A stretch of DNA of 64,000 nucleotides, from assembly GCA_937944485.1 (NCBI GenBank), contig CALDYU010000022.1:62001-126000 (forward strand), in the 5' to 3' direction. Numbering within the stretch: the first letter of the stretch is position 1; each line of letters begins with the position of its first letter. The translations under genes and the position numbers were made by a program. This document shows, piece after piece, positions 17,483 to 26,095 of this stretch. This DNA comes from an uncultured Flavobacteriaceae bacterium. Its GTDB lineage: Bacteria; Bacteroidota; Bacteroidia; Flavobacteriales; Flavobacteriaceae. The notes beneath the pieces were generated by a model. The model did not search any database, was not told the DNA's origin, and saw nothing but the letters and a program-made list of their open reading frames with translations.

Positions 17483-20002
17483 ATGAAAAAAGTAATACTC
17501 GTATTGGTACTGGTTACTAGTCAAATGGTAGTCGCTCAAGAAAACCTCGATTTAAACTATTATTTACCGCAAAATATTAGTTATGATACGAACATTCCGA
17601 CCCCAAAAGAAGTTATAGGTCACGAAGTGGGCGAATGGCATGTAACGCATGATAAGCTATTATTTTATATGCAAACCTTGGCAAAAGTCTCAGACCGGAT
17701 TACTATAGAAAACAGAGGGGCGACTTTTGAAGGCAGGCCTATTCTACTACTAACCGTTACTTCACCCAAAAATCATCAAAATATTGAACAAATTCGAAAA
17801 GATCATATAGCCTTAACAGATGGTAGCACCACGTCGCCGATAGAAGATATGCCTATTGTTGTATATCAAGGATTTTCCATTCATGGTAATGAACCTAGTG
17901 GCGCGAATGCAGGTTTAGCCTATGCATATTATTTAGCAGCAGCACAAGGTTCAGAAATCGAGGCGCTTTTAGATCAAACTATTATTCTGATGGATCCATC
18001 TTTCAATCCTGATGGTTTACAACGCTTCGCCTATTGGGCCAATACCAATAAAGCGCGAAACCTAGTAGCAGATAATAACGATCGTGAATATCACGAAGTC
18101 TGGCCTGGTGGTCGTACCAACCACTATTGGTTTGATATGAATCGTGATTGGCTACCCGTGCAACTACCTGAAAGTCGGGCGCGCATTGAGAGTTTTCATA
18201 AGTGGATGCCAAATATTTTAACCGATCATCACGAAATGGGCACTAATTCTACCTTTTTCTTTCAGCCAGGGGTGCCTTCAAGAACCCACCCCTTAACTCC
18301 TAAAATCAACCAACAGTTGACAGCAGAAATCGGCACCTATCACGCGAAAGCACTTGATAAAATAGGTTCGTTATACTATTCTGAAGAAAACTATGATGAT
18401 TATTATTACGGAAAAGGCTCTACTTTTCCGGATATCAATGGAAGTATCGGTATTCTTTTCGAACAAGGCAGTTCGCGAGGCCATATACAAGAGAGTGAAA
18501 ACGGACTACTTACTTTTCCTTTTACCATACGCAATCAATTTACCACCGCCCTTTCAACTATTGAAGCTGCTTTTAATATGCGGTCAAAAATATTGAAGTA
18601 TCAGCATGAATTCTATAACGAATCACGCCGTATGGCGGCACGCAATAAAACCAAAGCCATCGTTTTCGGAGATCGCAAAGATGCTGCAAAGACCTGGCAT
18701 TTAGCAGAAATTTTAAAACGCCACAAAATTAAATTTCATGAACTAGCAAATAATGCTCGAATTTCTGGTAAAGCATATAAAAAAGGACATAGTTACGTGG
18801 TACCTATGAATCAAAAAAACCATCGTTTGATTCAGGCTATGTTTGAGAAACGAAGCACCTTTACTGATAGCCTTTTTTATGATGTATCGGCATGGACGTT
18901 CCCTTTAGCCTTTAATTTAGATTATGCAGAATTAAGCACATTAAACCATGCAGGACCGGAAGTTACTGCCTTTGAACCTGTAAAGGGTAAGGTAAGTGCC
19001 AAAAGCAAGTATGCTTATCTTTTTGAATGGCATGAGTATTACACGCCAAAGGCGCTTCATAAAATTGTAGCAAAAGGATTGCGTGCTAAAGTTGCAAAAT
19101 CACCCTTTACCATTGATGGCAAAACCTATGACTATGGTACGATTATGATTCCGGTTCAAAATCAGCAATTAAACGCTGATGAATTATATCAATTTTTATC
19201 AGAAGTCGCCTCAGAAAGCAGGCTCTCCATTACAGCAGTAAGCACAGGACTTACAAAAGGTATCGATCTCGGCAGCAATGAGTTCGACCCCATAAAAAAG
19301 CAAAAAATAGCCATTTTAGTCGGCAATGGCATTCGTTCTTATGACGCCGGAGAAATTTGGCATTTATTTGATACCCGATATGATATCAATCTCACTAAGA
19401 TTGACATGAATTACTTTAATCGTGTTGACTTAAGTGAATATACTGACATTATTGTTTCGAGTCCGAATAGGCAAATGCAAAACAAGCGTAATGCAGAGAA
19501 ATTAAAAACATGGGTAAAAAATGGCGGCACCTTAATTGGCTATCGCACGGCAGCGGAGTGGTTTAGTAAAAGTGAACTCTTAAAGTTAAAGTTCAAAAAA
19601 GATACTTTAGTCGCAAAGAATATTTCTTTCGAAAAAAAGGGTGCCTTTTTTGGAGCACAGGTTACAGGCGGTGCTATTTTTGAAACCAAACTCGATCGAT
19701 CACACCCTATTAATTTTGGATACGCCAACAACAAATTGGCACTTTTTCGAAATACCAATATTTATATAGAACCTGATAAAAACAGTTACAACAACCCTAT
19801 TCAGTATACCAATGACCCGCTGCTTAGCGGTTATATTTCTGAAGAAAACAATGCCTTGATTAAAAACTCAGTGCCTTTTCGAGTACAACGATTGGGTAAA
19901 GGGCGCGTGATAGTATTTACTGACAATACCAATTTCAGAGCTTTTTGGTATGGCACCAATAAATTGCTAATGAACGCTATTTTCTTTGGTGATATGATGT
20001 AA
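17483..20002 (+). CDS. Secreted M14-family zinc carboxypeptidase
   Basis: 839 residues with a signal peptide (1-19, ending VVAQ). The M14 domain spans about 45-360: zinc ligands H134 and E137 in SIHGNEPSG, the third ligand in LTDHHEMGTN (H249/H250), and the catalytic glutamate E327 in ILFEQGSSRG. MNRDWLPVQLPESRA is also typical. About 450 further residues form a C-terminal region with a glutamine-amidotransferase-like fold signal (VGNGIRSYDAGEIWHLFD, WVKNGGTLIGY). The protein acts in the periplasm or outside the cell on peptides; exact specificity is unknown. Confidence 0.92.
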   Translation: MKKVILVLVLVTSQMVVAQENLDLNYYLPQNISYDTNIPTPKEVIGHEVGEWHVTHDKLLFYMQTLAKVSDRITIENRGATFEGRPILLLTVTSPKNHQNIEQIRKDHIALTDGSTTSPIEDMPIVVYQGFSIHGNEPSGANAGLAYAYYLAAAQGSEIEALLDQTIILMDPSFNPDGLQRFAYWANTNKARNLVADNNDREYHEVWPGGRTNHYWFDMNRDWLPVQLPESRARIESFHKWMPNILTDHHEMGTNSTFFFQPGVPSRTHPLTPKINQQLTAEIGTYHAKALDKIGSLYYSEENYDDYYYGKGSTFPDINGSIGILFEQGSSRGHIQESENGLLTFPFTIRNQFTTALSTIEAAFNMRSKILKYQHEFYNESRRMAARNKTKAIVFGDRKDAAKTWHLAEILKRHKIKFHELANNARISGKAYKKGHSYVVPMNQKNHRLIQAMFEKRSTFTDSLFYDVSAWTFPLAFNLDYAELSTLNHAGPEVTAFEPVKGKVSAKSKYAYLFEWHEYYTPKALHKIVAKGLRAKVAKSPFTIDGKTYDYGTIMIPVQNQQLNADELYQFLSEVASESRLSITAVSTGLTKGIDLGSNEFDPIKKQKIAILVGNGIRSYDAGEIWHLFDTRYDINLTKIDMNYFNRVDLSEYTDIIVSSPNRQMQNKRNAEKLKTWVKNGGTLIGYRTAAEWFSKSELLKLKFKKDTLVAKNISFEKKGAFFGAQVTGGAIFETKLDRSHPINFGYANNKLALFRNTNIYIEPDKNSYNNPIQYTNDPLLSGYISEENNALIKNSVPFRVQRLGKGRVIVFTDNTNFRAFWYGTNKLLMNAIFFGDMM

Positions 20003-20176
20003 GCCTTAACTTTTAAGGGGATAGAGCTATTGGAGTATGGTGCGAAGTTGCGGCAATCAATAAAAACAAGACTTCGCTTTATATTGACCTATCAATAATT
20101 GAAAAGTGATACCCCCTAGCTAGTCTTCCATTTCTGAGTCTGCCAAAGTATGACGGGTGCCGCAATGAGTAAATAA

Positions 20177-20206
20177 CAAAAAAGACTAGGCAATATTGGC
20201 GCCTAG
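20177..20206 (-). terminator. Minus-strand terminator without an obvious gene
   Basis: Stem CTAGGC (20186-20191) / GCCTAG (20201-20206). Read on the minus strand it runs into a TCTTTTTTG tract. No minus-strand gene precedes it; the region upstream on that strand is antisense to the start of the immunophilin gene. Confidence 0.4.
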
Positions 20207-20254
20207 CTATTAGGTATAAACGCACAGAAACAAATACCAAACAAAACTTTTCCC

Positions 20255-20262
20255 TACCTTTG
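20255..20262 (+). promoter_or_regulatory. -7 element upstream of the immunophilin gene
   Basis: TACCTTTG, 23 nt before the ATG at 20286, a good TAnnTTTG match. Confidence 0.5.
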
Positions 20263-20285
20263 CCGCTCTAAAATATAATATAAAA

Positions 20286-21218
20286 ATGCAAGACGGAATA
20301 TACGCAAAGTTTAATACCTCAAAAGGAGAAATAGTCGTAAAATTAGCCCATAATAAAACCCCAGGAACTGTCGGTAATTTTGTAGCTCTAGCTGAAGGAA
20401 AACAAGAAAACACGGCCAAAGCGGCTGGCGAGCCCTATTATAACGGCTTAAAATTTCATCGGGTCATTCCTGATTTTATGATACAAGGGGGTTGTCCGCA
20501 AGGCACTGGCACGGGTGATGCAGGTTATAAATTTGACGATGAATTTCACGCAGACTTAACACATGATGCTCCCGGTGTTTTATCAATGGCCAATGCAGGG
20601 CCTGGCACCAATGGTAGCCAGTTTTTTATTACACATGTAGCAACACCATGGTTAGATAACAAACATACCGTTTTTGGCAAAGTGACCTCTGGTCAAGATA
20701 TTGTTGATGCGGTGGCGCAAGGTGATACGATTGAAAGCCTAGAAATTGTACGTGTAGGTGCCGAAGCTGAAAGCTGGGATGCCACTAAGGCTTTTGAGCA
20801 ATTCAAAAATTCTGGAGCCGAACGCTTGGCCGCTGAGAAAGCGAAGGAAGCAGTGGAATTAGATAAAGTGGCTGCTGGTTTTGATGAAACAGAAAGTGGT
20901 TTACGTTATAAAATTATTCAAAAAGGAACTGGTGACAAAGCAGCTTCAGGGCAAACGGTATCGGTACATTATGAAGGTTCTTTATTAAACGGAGAAGTAT
21001 TTGATTCTTCTTACAAAAGAAATCAACCCATTGATTTTCAATTAGGCGTTGGTCAAGTTATTAAAGGTTGGGATGAAGGCATTTCACTACTTCAAGTTGG
21101 TGACAAAGCTCGGTTTGTAATTCCTTCTGATTTAGGTTATGGTAGTGCCGGGGCTGGCGGCGTAATTCCGCCAAATGCAACTTTAATATTCGATGTAGAA
21201 TTGATGGCTGTAAGCTAA
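20286..21218 (+). CDS. Cyclophilin-FKBP fusion peptidyl-prolyl isomerase
   Basis: 310 residues. The cyclophilin domain covers about 5-165 (FHRVIPDFMIQGG with the catalytic arginine, NGSQFFITHVATPWLDNKH). A helical linker spans about 165-195, and a C-terminal FKBP domain about 200-310 (VSVHYEGSLLNGEVFDSS, VIKGWDEGISLLQVGDKARF, IPPNATLIFDVEL). Dual-family immunophilins of this cyclophilin-then-FKBP order have been described in Cytophaga-like bacteria and spirochaetes. No signal peptide is visible, so it acts in the cytoplasm. An intrinsic terminator follows. Confidence 0.92.
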   Translation: MQDGIYAKFNTSKGEIVVKLAHNKTPGTVGNFVALAEGKQENTAKAAGEPYYNGLKFHRVIPDFMIQGGCPQGTGTGDAGYKFDDEFHADLTHDAPGVLSMANAGPGTNGSQFFITHVATPWLDNKHTVFGKVTSGQDIVDAVAQGDTIESLEIVRVGAEAESWDATKAFEQFKNSGAERLAAEKAKEAVELDKVAAGFDETESGLRYKIIQKGTGDKAASGQTVSVHYEGSLLNGEVFDSSYKRNQPIDFQLGVGQVIKGWDEGISLLQVGDKARFVIPSDLGYGSAGAGGVIPPNATLIFDVELMAVS

Positions 21219-21240
21219 TAGGCAGTACTATTAAGTATTA

Positions 21241-21276
21241 AAACTCCTTTCAAATTTTTGAAGGGAGTTTTCTTTT
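21241..21276 (+). terminator. Intrinsic terminator after the immunophilin gene
   Basis: Near-perfect hairpin AAACTCCTTTCAAA / TTTGAAGGGAGTTT followed by TCTTTT. Confidence 0.8.
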
Positions 21277-21307
21277 ACACTAATAATTACTGTATTTAAA
21301 CACCTAA

Positions 21308-21388
21308 TTACTTTTCTTTAGCACTAAAGAATAGCAGTAAAATATTAATTACAATTATTGAAAGTAAAACAATAAAGAAAGTTATCAT
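21308..21388 (-). CDS. Candidate tiny membrane protein (26 aa)
   Basis: ATG at 21388 and TAA at 21310-21308 encode 26 residues: one hydrophobic helix with the core SIIVINILLL and a short charged tail (AKEK). A second ORF 75 nt upstream on the same strand encodes a similar peptide with VINVLLL at the same position. This argues for a duplicated real gene rather than chance. There is no domain assignment. The closest resemblance in the window is the start of the 53-aa product at 43732 (MTTFFSILFIIIVVN). Confidence 0.5.
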   Translation of the reverse strand: MITFFIVLLSIIVINILLLFFSAKEK

Positions 21389-21463
21389 TTAGGGCATACA
21401 TTTATATATAGTTGAAACAACTAGGTACTGCAAAACCCTACTTAAAATGAGAAGCGAATGAAG

Positions 21464-21550
21464 TTAATTTTCGCCTTCTAAAGTACTATACTTTAAAAGC
21501 AAAACATTAATCACCGTAACCACAAAACATATACAAAGAAATAAGATCAT
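21464..21550 (-). CDS. Candidate tiny membrane protein (28 aa), paralogue of 21308 ORF
   Basis: ATG at 21550 and TAA at 21466-21464 encode 28 residues: one predicted membrane helix (MILFLCICFVVTVINVLLL) followed by a KYSTLEGEN tail. It shares the M-I-x-F start and the VIN[IV]LLL helix end with the downstream 26-aa ORF. It lies in the 519-bp gap between the immunophilin and cold-shock genes, which otherwise holds no gene. Expression is unproven. Confidence 0.5.
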   Translation of the reverse strand: MILFLCICFVVTVINVLLLKYSTLEGEN

Positions 21551-21682
21551 AATTCGGGGGCGTATTTGAATTAAATATACGAATATTATATTATTTAACC
21601 CGAAAAACTGTAATTTATTCTATTAAATTGTGTTAAAATTATAATCTTGTTAAGAATTTAACTTTTAAATTAAAATAGGATA

Positions 21683-21711
21683 TAAAAAAAGCTCTAACAA
21701 CGTTAGAGCTT
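21683..21711 (-). terminator. Terminator of the cold-shock gene
   Basis: Stem GCTCTAAC / GTTAGAGC with a 3-nt loop; minus-strand reading ends in a run of seven T residues. Confidence 0.85.
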
Positions 21712-21737
21712 ATACTATAAAAAAGTTTAATACCTAC

Positions 21738-21932
21738 CTAGTCAACGACCTTCACATTTACGGCGTTCAATCCTTTTTTACCTTGTTGTAGTTCAAATTC
21801 CACTACATCACCTTCTCGAACTTCATCGATTAAGCCAGAAATGTGTACAAAATGATCTTCGTTCGAACCTTCTTCAGTGATAAAACCATATCCTTTGGAA
21901 TCATTGAAGAACTTAACTGTTCCTTTACTCAT
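21738..21932 (-). CDS. Cold-shock domain protein (CspA family)
   Basis: 64 residues, a single cold-shock domain. RNP1 is KGYGFITEE and RNP2 is DHFVHIS, flanked by the expected MSKGTVKFFNDS start and KKGLNAVNVKVV end. It binds single-stranded RNA or DNA as a chaperone in the cytoplasm. It has its own terminator. The 128-nt upstream region is AT-rich; a leader RNA is possible but nothing definite can be seen. Confidence 0.95.
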   Translation of the reverse strand: MSKGTVKFFNDSKGYGFITEEGSNEDHFVHISGLIDEVREGDVVEFELQQGKKGLNAVNVKVVD

Positions 21933-22060
21933 AATACTAAAAAATTATAAATTATTAAAACGCAAATATACTGTTTTTAAGTCAATTGTCTGAATTTTCG
22001 CAAGTTATATTTCTTTTTATGGTCTCGCAAAAATGTAAATTAAAGCGCAAAAATTAATAA

Positions 22061-23056
22061 TCATTTTTGCTTCGCCAACTTTCGCATCATAACCCACTGC
22101 TTCAACATGTCTCTTGAATCTTGCGCTGGATATCCTAAAACTGTTTTGCCCGCTTCAATATCACCCACAACGCCAGAGCCCGCACCGACCACCGCACCTG
22201 AATGAATAGTCGTATGATCTTTGATAGAAGCACTACCGCCTATGATAACCCCATCACCTAAGGTGACAGAACCAGCTAAACCACTATGGCCAGCCATAAT
22301 ACATGACCTTCCCATGATACAATTATGAGCAATTTGCACCTGATTGTCAATTTTACAGTTATCACCAATGATGGTTGCGCTAAATTTTCCCCGATCAACA
22401 CAAGAATTCGCTCCTATTTCAACGTCATTACCAATCACTACGGTTCCGATTTGGGGAATTTTTACGAGTCCGCCACCATCATCACTGGGGCGATACCCAA
22501 ATCCGTCAGCACCTATACTTACATTGTTGTGAAAAATACAACTTTCACCAATTTGGCACCGCTCTCGCACCACTGTTCCTGGCCAAAAAACCGATTTTTT
22601 TCCAACCACGGTTGCATCTAATATAGTAACGTTAGGATAGAGCACAACCCCTTCTCCTAAAACAACATCTTTGCCAATATAACAATGCGCTCCTATCTTA
22701 CAATTAATACCCATTTTGGCTGATTCGTGAATGACCGCCGTAGCATGTATCTCACTATCAAATACTGGAGTTTCGGGCTGAAAAGCTTCCAACACCTTTG
22801 CCATGGCCAAATCAGCGTTCTTCACTTTTATCAAGGCTCTATTGTTATCAGGCTGCACATCTAAATTGTCATTTACAATGGCCACCGAAGCTCTAGAATT
22901 TTTCCATTGCGATATGTATTTAACGCTGCCAATAAAACTGATATGTTCGGCAGTTGCCTTTTTTAGCTCTTCTGGACCAGTAATAGTATGAGTAGTATTT
23001 CCAATTAGTTCTCCTTGTAACAAATCGTTAATCTCTGTAGCGGTAAAAGATTTCAT
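22061..23056 (-). CDS. lpxD: UDP-3-O-acylglucosamine N-acyltransferase
   Basis: Third enzyme of lipid A synthesis: transfers an R-3-hydroxyacyl chain from ACP to UDP-3-O-acyl-glucosamine. The 331 residues comprise an N-terminal uridine-binding domain (1-100), a left-handed beta-helix of hexapeptide repeats (about 100-290) and a C-terminal helical arm. The catalytic histidine lies in [10 protein letters not shown], with [13 protein letters not shown] nearby. Flavobacteria often have a second LpxD next to LpxC; this copy stands apart from other lipid A genes and may be the paralogue. Confidence 0.93.
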   Translation of the reverse strand: MKSFTATEINDLLQGELIGNTTHTITGPEELKKATAEHISFIGSVKYISQWKNSRASVAIVNDNLDVQPDNNRALIKVKNADLAMAKVLEAFQPETPVFDSEIHATAVIHESAKMGINCKIGAHCYIGKDVVLGEGVVLYPNVTILDATVVGKKSVFWPGTVVRERCQIGESCIFHNNVSIGADGFGYRPSDDGGGLVKIPQIGTVVIGNDVEIGANSCVDRGKFSATIIGDNCKIDNQVQIAHNCIMGRSCIMAGHSGLAGSVTLGDGVIIGGSASIKDHTTIHSGAVVGAGSGVVGDIEAGKTVLGYPAQDSRDMLKQWVMMRKLAKQK

Positions 23057-23162
23057 GGTTTGGTTTTAGTTTTTGAAGTATATAATCTATTCTAAAATGG
23101 TAAGATACTATTTTTCATTACAGGATTTCGTATACTTTTATCAAGCACTTCCTCACAAGTAA

Positions 23163-23204
23163 TAAAAAAAGCAACTTAATTAAAAAACGTTCTAATTAAG
23201 TTGC
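23163..23204 (-). terminator. Intrinsic terminator (minus strand)
   Basis: 12-bp stem GCAACTTAATTA (23171-23182) / TAATTAAGTTGC (23193-23204); minus-strand reading ends in seven T residues. It terminates the LVIVD lipoprotein transcript. Confidence 0.85.
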
Positions 23205-23233
23205 TCTCATTGGGGTTGAATGGTAATTAGGGT

Positions 23234-23980
23234 TTATATTGAAATGGAACTCAGCTCCATTGCTTTCACGCCTGCTTCATCATCAAGAGAAAGATTGTAT
23301 TGGTACAAGCCCGACTCACCTATTGCAATTAATAAATTATCACGAATGATAACATCAAAAGCACTTCGTTTGATCGAAGTAACTAATTTTGATGCTTCAG
23401 GGTTTGAAACATCAAAAACCTTTATTTCATCATCACAAACGAAAAGATAATCTCCGTACAGTCCTAACCCTCTCGGAAAAGTCAAATTTCTACTATTTAA
23501 AAGTATGGGCTCGGTTACTTTAGTGACATCATAAATTTCTAGAACATTGATATCATTACCACAGAATGTCTCTGAATGTAAGGTTACAAAGGCATGGGTA
23601 TCATTGGCTACAACGGGGTCGCAGGCTGTGAAATGCTCAACACTAGCTAAACGCGCAGGAAATTCTGGATTTTCTAAACTATAGATGAACATGCCGGTTT
23701 GTGAACCAATATAGAGATAGTCTTTATACCCGAATAAGGTTTCAATATTAAATCCGATAGGCACATTATTTACTTTTATCGGGTCCGTCTTATCGGCAAC
23801 ATTGAAAACATTTAAATCAGAAGTATCAACGGTATATAAATATTCTCCCTTTAAGGTAAATCGAGCTAGCGAACCACCTTGACCATCTGCATCAGAATTT
23901 TGCGATTCAGAATTGCTGGAATCAGCATCACAGCTAATTAAGGCTAAAGCAAATACAAAAAGATATATAGATTTTTTCAT
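23234..23980 (-). CDS. LVIVD-repeat-like lipoprotein
   Basis: The ATG at 23980 gives 248 residues and a proper lipoprotein signal (lipobox LALISC). An ATG 24 nt upstream would overlap the preceding gene. The mature part is built of beta-propeller-like repeats with a recurrent LFVxDxxxIKVFDVSNP pattern (YLFVCDDEIKVFDVSNPEA, YLYTVDTSDLNVFNVADKT, MFIYSLENPEFP). It is outer-membrane or surface anchored; no function is known. It begins 5 nt after the stop of a related lipoprotein gene and shares its transcript. Confidence 0.8.
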   Translation of the reverse strand: MKKSIYLFVFALALISCDADSSNSESQNSDADGQGGSLARFTLKGEYLYTVDTSDLNVFNVADKTDPIKVNNVPIGFNIETLFGYKDYLYIGSQTGMFIYSLENPEFPARLASVEHFTACDPVVANDTHAFVTLHSETFCGNDINVLEIYDVTKVTEPILLNSRNLTFPRGLGLYGDYLFVCDDEIKVFDVSNPEASKLVTSIKRSAFDVIIRDNLLIAIGESGLYQYNLSLDDEAGVKAMELSSISI

Positions 23981-23985
23981 GCGAA

Positions 23986-24501
23986 TTACTTTTTTAGTTT
24001 CCAATCAACAAGTACCGAATTTTCAGGAATTGAATAAGCGTCAAATCCGTCAGGGGATCGAAGACTAGGAAAAGTATTAGGTATTCGTTTAACAAGATTA
24101 GCTGTATTTGTAGTCGCGTTATAGTTAACCGCTATCAAATCAGTTGCTTGATTGATATAAACCATATTTTCGCGAATTGCTAAATCAGTCGATCCGGGAG
24201 CAGCTAAAAATTTTATAGGTTGCGGATTTGCTGGATCACTATTGTCAAAAACATGAAAGCCTTTGTTTAGTTCATTAATGAAGAGCAAATTATCTTTTAC
24301 ATATATTTTTCCTGAAGTGCCGATAGCCATTGCATTTTTTAAAGACACCGATGTTTCGAAGTCACTGCGTTTTAGAAAAACAGGCTCGTATTTCGATTCC
24401 TGCGCATTAAAATCGTCATCTTCACAATCTACCAAAAAGGGACAGCAACTTTGTACAGCGAAGCACAATATGACGGCATATATGAGTTTTTGGACTTTCA
24501 T
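23986..24501 (-). CDS. LVIVD-like lipoprotein, upstream partner
   Basis: The ATG at 24501 (171 residues) is chosen because it gives a compact lipoprotein signal with lipobox FAVQSC. An earlier ATG at 24534 adds eleven polar residues. The body has two or three propeller-like blades (GTSGKIYVKDNLLFINELNKG, FHVFDNSDPANPQPI). It ends in SVLVDWKLKK. It is immediately upstream of a related lipoprotein gene; together they look like a small operon of paired surface lipoproteins. No frameshift is needed to explain two genes, since each has its own signal peptide. Confidence 0.78.
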   Translation of the reverse strand: MKVQKLIYAVILCFAVQSCCPFLVDCEDDDFNAQESKYEPVFLKRSDFETSVSLKNAMAIGTSGKIYVKDNLLFINELNKGFHVFDNSDPANPQPIKFLAAPGSTDLAIRENMVYINQATDLIAVNYNATTNTANLVKRIPNTFPSLRSPDGFDAYSIPENSVLVDWKLKK

Positions 24502-24635
24502 ATAGGGTTTATTTTGTTTGTGATTTAGTAACAACCAGAAAGCGGCTTACCCTACTATTAAAATATTTTTTTTACACTTAAAGTTCTAAGCTCACTCTAA
24601 ATCGCTGCTGTTACAAGAGTTTTGTATTTTTGAAT

Positions 24636-25166
24636 ATGGAGCAATTAAAATATCCCATTGGGCACTTTGAATGTCCTGATAATATTACGGAAGCGCATCT
24701 AAAAGATTGGATTCTAGTATTGGAAATGCTTCCTCAGCGTCTCGAAAATTTAGTTAAAAATCTTTCTGCGGAGCAACTAGAAACTCCGTATCGCCCTGAA
24801 GGATGGACGGTTAGGCAAGTGATACATCACATTGCTGATAGTCATCACCATAGCTACACACGGTTCAAATGGGCGCTAACAGAAGAAAGTCCTTTAATAA
24901 AAGCTTATGAAGAAAAACAGTGGAGCAGTTTGTTCGATGCGCAATCTGCGCCTATTGAGCTTTCATTGAATTATTTAAAAGCCTTGCATGCAAAGTTGGT
25001 CTATCTATTAAAAGGCCTCTCGGCAAATGATTTGAATAAATATTACCTTCATCCAGAAGGAAATGTAAAAGTCACGGTTGCCGAAAATATGGGAAAATAC
25101 GCTTGGCACAGTAGGCATCATTATGCTCATATTGAAGGCTTACTGAAAAGAAAAGGCTGGGTTTAA
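24636..25166 (+). CDS. YfiT/DinB-family thiol-transferase-like protein
   Basis: ATG 24636 (176 residues); a TTG two codons earlier is less likely. The DinB four-helix bundle carries the YfiT metal-ligand motifs VIHHIADSHHHSY and AWHSRHHYAHIEGLL. Relatives in Firmicutes are bacillithiol S-transferases with a divalent metal. Some Bacteroidota also make bacillithiol, but nothing else here supports a pathway. A TATTTTTG -7-like string (24625-24632) ends 3 nt before the ATG, which would imply a leaderless message. Confidence 0.85.
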   Translation: MEQLKYPIGHFECPDNITEAHLKDWILVLEMLPQRLENLVKNLSAEQLETPYRPEGWTVRQVIHHIADSHHHSYTRFKWALTEESPLIKAYEEKQWSSLFDAQSAPIELSLNYLKALHAKLVYLLKGLSANDLNKYYLHPEGNVKVTVAENMGKYAWHSRHHYAHIEGLLKRKGWV

Positions 25167-25221
25167 CCATATAACATTCGGCTAAGCAAATATACTTTGT
25201 CAGCTTCTAGCTTTTTTGAGC

Positions 25222-25749
25222 TTATACTTTTTTCGTCATAACCCACATAGCGCTTTCAGAGTGAAGTATCGTGGGCAACGGAGCTTTACTTGCAGTTAAA
25301 ATCTCAAATCCGTTATTTAAATAAAATTCTTTGGCCGGACCTTTTTGCATCGTATCAAGCCAAACCAATTTTTTACCCATCGCCTTTGCACGAAGTACCA
25401 CAAACTGCAGTGCCTTTTTTCCAATGCCCATTCTTGAATATTCATTGAGCAAGTATATTTTATCAATATAGAGCGCCTCTTTCTCATTGTATGAACCACA
25501 AGTTGCATTCAATGTAATTTTTAATATACCAACTGGAGTACCTTTACGAATAATACGATACAGTATGGTATTATTATTATTTTCTTCTTTAAGAAGTACT
25601 TCTTCTGTAAAACTGCTTTGAATATAAGGACTCGAATTTCCGTTTGGCCAAAGGTGTAAATAATGTTGATTATAAGCTTTCGTTCCTACTTCGATATAAC
25701 TTTGATATGTCTCAGGACGTATAGGCTCAAAATGTACCAGGTCTTTCAT
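25222..25749 (-). CDS. GNAT-family N-acetyltransferase
   Basis: 175 residues. The acetyl-CoA-binding motif A is seen in YLLNEYSRMGIGKKALQFV (pyrophosphate loop SRMGIGKKA), with KLVWLDTMQKGPAKEFYLNNGFE as motif B. The acceptor substrate is unknown. The ATG at 25749 overlaps the stop of the cupin gene by 4 nt (ATGA), so the two are translationally coupled in an operon that begins with a thioredoxin-like gene. Confidence 0.9.
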   Translation of the reverse strand: MKDLVHFEPIRPETYQSYIEVGTKAYNQHYLHLWPNGNSSPYIQSSFTEEVLLKEENNNNTILYRIIRKGTPVGILKITLNATCGSYNEKEALYIDKIYLLNEYSRMGIGKKALQFVVLRAKAMGKKLVWLDTMQKGPAKEFYLNNGFEILTASKAPLPTILHSESAMWVMTKKV

Positions 25750-26075
25750 TGAAACGCTTGCTTTTCACCGCCTTCTGGACCATAAAAAATGACCCAAGTA
25801 GCAAAATCATCTGTAAAATTTTCGAAGCGGTGTTCTATCCCTGCAGGAACGAACAAGAAATCACCAGATTGTACAGTACTTCGTCTACCGTCATTTAAAA
25901 AGGTTCCGCTGCCAGAAATGATGATATATACTTCATCACGATCGTGAGGTTGCTGAAGATCCACTTTTTTTGGTTTGTAGACTTCCACAGCCAAAGTACC
26001 ATGCTTAAAAACTTCTAAAAATGGCGCACCGGCACTTTCTAATTTTTCTAGGACTTTTTCAGGACTAATTTTCAT
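25746..26075 (-). CDS. Cupin-domain protein
   Basis: ATG 26075 (109 residues) is preferred; a GTG at 26108 would extend it by 11 residues into the upstream gene. It is a single small cupin barrel with the metal-site motifs QQPHDRDEVYIIISGSGTFL and FVPAGIEHRFENFTDDFATW. This suggests a metal-binding, possibly enzymatic or sensing role; the substrate is unknown. It is the middle gene of a three-gene operon: thioredoxin-like, cupin, GNAT. Confidence 0.85.
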   Translation of the reverse strand: MKISPEKVLEKLESAGAPFLEVFKHGTLAVEVYKPKKVDLQQPHDRDEVYIIISGSGTFLNDGRRSTVQSGDFLFVPAGIEHRFENFTDDFATWVIFYGPEGGEKQAFQ

Positions 26076-26095
26076 TACGAAAGAATCGATTTCAT

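Noticed and set aside
23234..24501. Frameshifted single LVIVD lipoprotein gene
   Set aside because: Each half has its own ATG and lipoprotein signal, and the stop and next start are 5 nt apart, so two genes are the simpler reading.
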